Assembly (NCBI RefSeq): GCF_003255815.1
Contig: NC_037669.1
Coordinates: forward strand, 53,849,801 to 53,913,800
Source of the DNA: Theropithecus gelada
Taxonomy: Eukaryota > Chordata > Mammalia > Primates > Cercopithecidae
Direction of reading: 5' to 3'
DNA: 64,000 nt
Shown here: one piece after another, positions 58,026 through 64,000 of the stretch
Layout of the letters: each line of letters begins with the position of its first letter
Numbering within the stretch: position 1 is the first letter of the stretch
Program-made: the position numbers and the translations under genes
The notes under the pieces: model-generated
Databases searched by the model: none
The model's input: the letters and a program-made list of their open reading frames with translations, nothing else
Told to the model about the DNA's origin: nothing

Positions 58026-58359
58026 TGACACATCAGCCCTCAGGAGACAGTAGCTCCCCTTCCTCCTTCTACTTAGCCCTTATTTCATTCTGCCTTGTAA
58101 CACGGGCAGCTGTTCACAGACCTGGCTCTCTCTTTACTTGGTATCTACTCAAAGGCAAGGGCTTTTTTCATCTCTACAGGCTCTGAAACACTTCCTGAGA
58201 AGACCTACATAGACTGTAAATAGTTGATGAATGAATAAATTCAGACCTCAATAACATGGTAAGAACAAACAGAACATAACAGGACATAACCCCATATGTC
58301 TGCAATAGGCTCTGGTGTGAACAGTCCATGTTCGCATTTCAGCCTCTCCATCTGAGAGC

Positions 58360-58500
58360 AAAACACTCGCAGTTGAATTCCGTTCATATCCATCCATGGA
58401 GCCCACAGTGTGCCAGGCCCTGTGCTGGATTCTGAGAGCATGCTGATGAATGACCTGGGTCCCTGCCCTCAAGGGTGTGTGAGCTAACCCTAGCACAGAT
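58360..58500 (-). mobile_element. L2 relic, antisense
   Basis: GTGTGCCAGGCCCTGTGC and CCCTGCCCTCAAGGGTGTG are antisense L2. Confidence 0.65.
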
Positions 58501-59539
58501 GTATATGACTGACAGTTCACAGGATGACAGCAGAGGGCCTCAGGCACATGCACAGTGGTGTGAGCAGGTTGGGTGGCAGTGGTGTGCCAGAGATCTCCAC
58601 CTGGAGCTGAACTCTGAAGGGGGAACAGCATGTTCCCATTGCTCTAGAGTCCTGATCTGGAATGTGCTACATGAAGAAAGTCCTTAAAGCAAGAAGAACC
58701 CAGAACACAAAGCAGGCAGAATTCTTCAAGCTGGGAAAAATCACCTCCAAGGAAAGACATGAGCCCTGTATGCAACGGTGACAAGATACTTAAATAGCAA
58801 CCATGCTCATTAAGAAGGCTAAGCACAATTTAAATCCCTGTCCACAGGATATCTAAAATTCACTGGACGAGGCAGTCTAGTGTTTAAGCCTATTTCATGG
58901 TGAATTAAGGTTAGCGAGGGAGTCAGTGCTATTGATTTTTACACAGCTGTACCATAAAGACCACGAAAAGAAAACAAACCAAGCCCGAGCAACATAAACA
59001 TTCCACACAGTGCCCAGCCAAGCTTACACTGGTATTAGGAGCTATTATTTACTGCCTGGAAAACATACGAGGAACCTTGGCTAATAATGATTTAAATCCC
59101 GTCCATCTCTCTTAGACTAGAAGGCTGGTGTCACTGTGGCGACCAAGGTCACCATTAAAGCACACGTTCCCCAGGCAAGGATGTACCAGTGGCGGGACAC
59201 TGCCAGACAACAAGCACCACCCCATGTCCTCTCACTCCCTTAAAAACACATGATGGAGTTGCAGAGAGGAGGGATCCGATATTCAGGGGCTGCATTTGGA
59301 GCCAGAAAGAGCAAGGTGCTGCCTTGTTCCTACAAGCATCTCCTGTTCTGAAAGGCAGACTCTCCTCCCATCCATCCAATTGACCAAGGACTCTGGGTTC
59401 TCCTGGGTCCTTCCTCAGGGATCCTGAACAACAAGATCCCTCCCAGCTCACCCATGCTGGTTGCAACATGCTCCTTTCAAAACTGCTTCACTTCTTGGAA
59501 GAAGAATCAATGCTCGCCTCTTGTTCTCACCTCACTTGA

Positions 59540-59700
59540 AGACACTCTATCCTCTTTCTTTCACTTCTCACTTGGCAGCCATCCCACAGGACACCAGGGC
59601 CCCCCAGGGACTATTACAATCGTCCAACCTAATGACTTCTTCATGCTTGCTCGTCTCCTATCTTTGCAGCTTTAAAACTCTCCTTCATTGGACTTTTCTA
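59540..59700 (+). mobile_element. Possible L2 relic, sense
   Basis: CCAGGGACTATTACAATCG and CTCGTCTCCTATCTTTGCAG resemble the sense L2 3' region. Weak. Confidence 0.35.
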
Positions 59701-59762
59701 GTTTTCTGCTTCCTTTCTCCATGATTTTCTTAAGTCTCTTTCACAGATTCATTACTTCGTGC

Positions 59763-60062
59763 TTTTTTTATTTGTTTGTTTTTGTTTTTGAGACAGACTC
59801 TCACTTTATCGCCCAGGCTAGAGTGCAGTGGTGCAGTCATTGCTTGCTGCAGCCTTGACTTCCTGGGCTCAAGTGATCCTCCCACCTCAGCCTCCAAAGT
59901 AGCTAGGACTACAGGTGTTCACCACCATGCCCAGCTAATTTTTTAAATTATTTGTAGACATGGGGTCTCGCTATGTTGCCCAGACTGGTCTTGAACTCCT
60001 GGGCTCAAGCAAGCCTCCCACCTTGGCCTCCCAAAATGTTGAGATTACAGGCCGTGCCCAGC
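59763..60062 (-). mobile_element. AluJ-like element, antisense
   Basis: CAGCCTTGACTTCCTGGGCTC and GGGGTCTCGCTATGTTGCCC are AluJ-type antisense blocks. CTTCGTGC and CTTCATGC flank it as a decayed target duplication. Confidence 0.9.
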
Positions 60063-60099
60063 CTCTTCATGCATTCTTTCAATCAATGAATCAAATAAC

Positions 60100-60190
60100 C
60101 AATCAATCAATCAACTTCAATTAGCATCTGTTATCTGCCAGCTACTGTGTTAGGCACAGGAGCAAGTCCTGCCTCACAGGTAGCTCTCAA
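60100..60190 (-). mobile_element. L2 relic, antisense
   Basis: AATTAGCATCTGTTATCTGC, CAGCTACTGTGTTAGGC and CAAGTCCTGCCTCAC match antisense L2. Confidence 0.55.
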
Positions 60191-60399
60191 AGGAAGCTGC
60201 TCTCTACAGATTTCCAAACTGTTTCCCAGAAGTGGGGCCTCATCCAGATCCTATTCTCCACTCTCCTGGGTTTTCTTTCCTATTCCTATGGGTTTAGGAG
60301 CCACCAATGTACTGATGCTCTTTAATCCTCCTCATGCAGTGGTATCTCTTGAATTTAAGCACATATTTTCAACTCTCTTATGTATATGTCTACCTGGAT

Positions 60400-60460
60400 T
60401 TCCTATGAAGACCTACAATTTCTATGAAGACCTACAAAGTTGAGTATGTGGATACTCAAC
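60400..60460. repeat. 19-bp tandem duplication followed by a hairpin
   Basis: TT(C/T)CTATGAAGACCTACAA occurs at 60400-60418 and 60419-60437. GTTGAGTAT (60439-60447) then pairs with ATACTCAAC (60452-60460). Confidence 0.9.
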
Positions 60461-62029
60461 ACCAAAATTATCACTGTCTCCCCCAAATCTGTTCCTCCTT
60501 CTGTGTCCCCCTTTTAGATAATGGTGTCATCCAAGCTACAACCTCTATGTGTCTTCTTTGATTTCAGCCTCCCTGCTTCCCACTCTTCAAGGATAAACCT
60601 TTTGACAGGGAGGAATGCATAGTCTGACTCCACTTCCCAGAAGTTCCAGCACTCCATGGAAGGTGCTCTTACCCAGTATGGCCAGTTCCAATGGACGTGC
60701 CCAGCCCAGCACACGTCTTACAACCCTCGCCCTCCTTCTCCCACCTTGAAGCCTCTTTAGCCTGGATTTTCCCTTCTTAGGGAACCCTTCAACTTCCTCT
60801 TCCTCTCAGCCTCTTACATGTTGGTGCTCCCCAAGTCCCATCTTCACTCTTGTGCTCTTCTCTCTTGCATTCTCTTCCTGGCTATCCCACTTGTTCCCAG
60901 AGCTCCAATTCCATCAATTCTAAGATAAATGTTTTAAAAACGGTTCACCTTATTATCTCTGAAATCAGGATGGTTCCCAAGTGGCAGCTGCAATGTAGTT
61001 TCCACTGCCAGAATAGAAGGGACCAAGGACATAGCTGTTCCTATTGTCATCACTATAGCTGAGCTAAGGGCTTTGTTGGATAAAATATTTTAAATTAATT
61101 TAGTCAATTACTATGTGAGATTTAGAATGTCTTTTAAAAAGATTACACTATGTCTCTGCAGAAAGGCACAGAAATAGGGATAAATTTTGATACTCTAAAG
61201 AAAATAGAAATCATTGGTGAAATGATCACACTTCCATATTTTCTTGTAAAGAAACAACCAATTATTTTGTGGATCCAAGAAAAGAAGATATCCCCAAGTA
61301 AATGAAGCTATGTTACATTCTGTTACTACAATACATACAAACTGATTGCCAAAAAATACCCCAGAAAACACACCTGAGAAGAAGAATCTGCCAATTCCTT
61401 TGGAAGAAACTTCAAAGCAACAAGAGAGTCTGGTATGACTATTCTATGTGTCACACAGGAACAATGTTAAAGCAATGGATAGTAGATTAATTGGGAGTGT
61501 TTTTACTTCTGGTAAATGTTCTTAACTGAAAGCATTATGTACCTTCTGGTACATAAAATAATGACGTAACTTAGGTTAGACAAAATATGGCATATTAGAG
61601 GTTTCTCATTTTGGGAAGACACAGGTCCCTTCAAAAACACGATGGTATCTACAGACCCTCACCCTAGAAAAATGTATATATCACACAATCTCAGAATTTT
61701 TATACAATTCCAAGGGGTTCATGGACACGTTGAAACATCCACGGGCTCCAGGTAAAGAAATCCTAACATATATGCTAACAATTCCACTCCATCTGAGCTC
61801 AGACATACCTGTCTGCTACCCAAACATCTCTACCTGCAGAGTCACAGACATTGCAGACTTAATGGGTCCCCAAAGAATGGTCTCCCTCAACTCCAGCCAA
61901 AACTCGGCCTGCTACCATATTTCTCCATTTCACCTACCAGCACCACTGAGCACTGGGCACTCAAGCCAGAAAGCCAGGCTTCATCTGGGGCTGCTGTGTC
62001 TCCTTTACCCTCTACATTGGGTCACAGAG

Positions 62030-62510
62030 GGCTGACTCATACTCTTGCATATTTCACAAATACTTACTCTTCTCTCCACCTCAAAGTTGTCACTATCTCC
62101 TACCCAAACTACTGAATGGCTTGTGTTCTGGTCTCAGCCCCTCCTATTCATTCCACATGCCACATTTTATGGTGGTCTTTTTATAAAGCTTGGTCATAGC
62201 ATCCCCTGGCTTTAAGCCTTCTGGTGCCTCTGCATTGCTCTCCATTTCTTACCAGGCTTGTCTACAAGCCCTTCATAAGCTGATCTCTACCTACCAATCC
62301 AGCCTGCTTCTCTTCATACACCCTCAAGGGCTGCCCATTCTGGGGATAAAGAACTTGTTCCATTCCTTTCCAGAGCCATGTTCTCTCTCTCTCTCTGGAC
62401 AATCCCACATGCTGCACAGGACCAAGTCTTAGATATTTGCCTTTATATCTCCTTGACTTACCAGAATACCTAAAAACCAGTAGGTGTTTAATAAGTGTAT
62501 GTTGAATTAA
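62030..62510 (+). mobile_element. L2 LINE relic, sense
   Basis: TCTACAAGCCCTTCATAAGC, GATCTCTACCTACCAATCC and GGTGTTTAATAAGTGTATG follow the sense L2 3' order. Confidence 0.7.
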
Positions 62511-62559
62511 TTTGAAGGCACATAGCTCTGTAAAACAATAACACAGTATTAAATGCCAT

Positions 62560-62730
62560 AGTGAGATAGAGAAACAGAGTGGGTTCCAGTCCCAGCTCTG
62601 TGACCTTGAGCAGGTTACTGTACCTCGCTAAGTCTCAGTGTGCCCACCTACAAAGTGGAAACAAAAATAACTACTTCAAAGAATTATTGTGAAGATTAAA
62701 TGACATAACGTAAGTTAGTGGTCACAACAA
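62560..62730 (+). mobile_element. MIR SINE, sense
   Basis: CCCAGCTCTGTGACCTTGAG, CAGGTTACTGTACCTCGC and GTGAAGATTAAATGACAT are well-kept MIR blocks. Confidence 0.88.
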
Positions 62731-62949
62731 GAGCAGTACATCCTCTAAGGGTCAACCTGGAGACATGTAGAGGCATTTCGAGTCATCATAAAGATAGAGG
62801 TGATGCATTTGATGGCCAATAACTAGAGATGTTGAGAATCCTACAGTGTGTGGGGCCATCCTCACACAGCAAAAAACTCTCCTGCTTCTCAAGATTTCCG
62901 CATGTGCCACTTCCTGTGGGGTGGGGAGGAGCTGTTTATAATTATTCGA

Positions 62950-63210
62950 GTGAGAAGCTAACTCTGTTTTACATATATCCTCGAAGTTTTTTTTAACCTC
63001 ATTTTAATATAGACTGAATTTTCCAGAAATGCAATTACCATGTAAAGTGAGGAAAGGCTGTCTCTTTAACTCAGTACTTTACCAAGCATTGTTCATCATT
63101 TCAGAAAATCATGTCACTAATGGCTGCACTGTCCACGGAATGTGAGTGATTGACACAACCACCATTGTATTAGTCACTATTTCAGCTATTGCATTCATGG
63201 TGATTCTATA
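62950..63210. repeat. Unassigned ancient repeat, copy B
   Basis: CCAGAAATGCAATTACCATG, TTCATCATTTCAGAAAATC and GCATTCATGGTGATTCTAT occur here. The first and last blocks recur in order at 3290-3440. Confidence 0.4.
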
Positions 63211-63249
63211 ATAACATATGTGACTAGTTCTTTTTTAAAGATGTAAAAC

Positions 63250-63530
63250 ATGGAGAAAAAGTATGGACAATATTCAGTGGTGCATCGGCTCTCTTGTCTC
63301 ACATCCATATGTATTTTTTACAAGCTGGTGCCAGCACCTGACTACTTCATTATGTTTTCTTGTGTGCTCGAGCATTTACATATTGAAATACATGCTGTTT
63401 TATTTATAATTTGCTCTCTTTTTGCTTTTCCTTTATAATATAGCTAGGGCATCATATCAATTTTCTTGAACGTAACTGTGCAGATTATTTATGAGTTGCA
63501 TTTCAGGGTGACAAAAGCCATGTTACAAAA
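63250..63530. other. AT-rich stretch near the right edge, unassigned
   Basis: T-rich sequence with no recognised element or splice-bounded frame. It may be a continuation of the unassigned repeat before it. Confidence 0.3.
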
Positions 63531-63993
63531 TCCTTGTCACAAACAAGGGGTGCAGGGTCTGTGAGTGGCTTGTAAAAGCCCTGGCACCAAGGCTGGCATA
63601 GAGCAAGCATTTGTTTCCTGGGTGTTGGTACTATTATTATCAATATACTGAGCCGATCACAATTATGACACAACTTAATTGTGATTCAGGATAAGACTCT
63701 TGTGTGGCTTCAGCCGAGTGAATTATTGTCTGCTCCAATGTTCTCACTGGGGGTTCTAGTTCATTACACACCAGGGGTTGTCAAACAGGAAGGAAGACAG
63801 CTGCTACCCAGCATAGAGCACAATGTGAAGCCTGTTGGTGCCACCTCCACTTTCCCAAAATACACCCCCTACTCAGGAACATCAATGGCTCCCCGCTGCC
63901 CATGGGACCTTCCTCTGATAATTGTGCTTCCTCTACTCTGAAGTCTGGCCCAGCCTATGGCTTCCCAACCTCTATAGCCATCCTTGGCTCTAC

Positions 63994-64000
63994 CTTTCCA
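63994..64000 (-). CDS. SLC6A11: Possible 3' tip of the preceding SLC6A11 exon, cut by the window edge
   Basis: The last seven bases read TGGAAAG on the minus strand, immediately followed by a GT (GTAGAG). That is exactly what is expected for the last codons (Thr)-Gly-Lys of the exon that precedes the TM5 exon, in phase 0. No better candidate for that exon is seen between 46403 and 63993. Seven bases and a weak-looking donor cannot prove it, so this is a position-and-phase argument only. Confidence 0.4.

Larger units (their letters stand above)
46403..63993 (-). other. SLC6A11: SLC6A11 intron upstream of the TM5 exon
   Basis: Intron upstream of the acceptor at 46403. It extends either to 63993, if the terminal seven bases are exonic, or beyond the window. 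It contains an inverted L1, the CATAG array, a 228-bp duplication, two antisense Alus and scattered MIR/L2. Stretches with nothing recognisable include 49210-50000, 50230-51560, 52210-53160, 53960-55600, 56170-57240, 58500-59540 and 60480-61560. Confidence 0.8.

Noticed and set aside
58528..58545. CAGCAGAGGGCCTCAGG as another CTCF site
   Set aside because: It fits only part of the core and lacks the upstream half, so it is too weak to list.

Overview
The window is intronic-scale primate genomic DNA, most likely human or a great ape. Dense Alu elements (AluY, AluS and AluJ-like), L1 3' ends, MIR and L2 relics, a MaLR provirus and long microsatellites all point that way. No bacterial-type gene organisation, CRISPR array or phage module is present.

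The only protein-coding content I can support is part of one gene on the minus strand: SLC6A11 (GABA transporter GAT-3, SLC6 neurotransmitter:sodium symporter family). Three consecutive internal exons are visible with intact splice sites and matching phases. In transcript order they are 46402-46268 (135 nt, TM5), 10410-10307 (104 nt, unwound TM6 region) and 4218-4094 (125 nt, TM7). The last seven bases of the window (63994-64000) look like the 3' tip of the preceding exon. Everything else is intron: about 17.6 kb, 35.9 kb and 6.1 kb between these exons, plus about 4.1 kb of the next intron at the left edge. No promoter, first exon, last exon or polyadenylation site of SLC6A11 lies here.

Region by region: 1-4093 is downstream intron with an antisense L1 split by a young AluY, then MIR and L2. 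4219-10306 holds one AluY and several MIR/L2 pieces. 10411-46267 holds AluS/J copies, an LTR-internal-LTR MaLR element (23293-25864) with an L1 tail nested in it, a 5'-inverted L1 (26857-27232), L1MA and L1ME 3' ends, hAT MITEs, an ERVL-like LTR inside a hAT relic, an (ATCC)n array and a (CT)20(GT)n tract. 46403-64000 holds a 5'-inverted L1 abutting the acceptor of the TM5 exon, a 360-bp CATAG pentanucleotide array, a 228-bp local duplication (48981-49208 and 50002-50229), two Alus and further MIR/L2.

I did not find a new enzyme system. The signals most worth a second look are structural: the 228-bp duplicated block, an inverted repeat at 37010-37117, the pentanucleotide array, the L1 inversion next to the branch point, and a pair of unassigned ancient repeat copies near the two ends of the window. 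Repeat family names are from memory of consensus sequences; boundaries are by eye and usually good to about 10-20 bp unless target-site duplications fix them.
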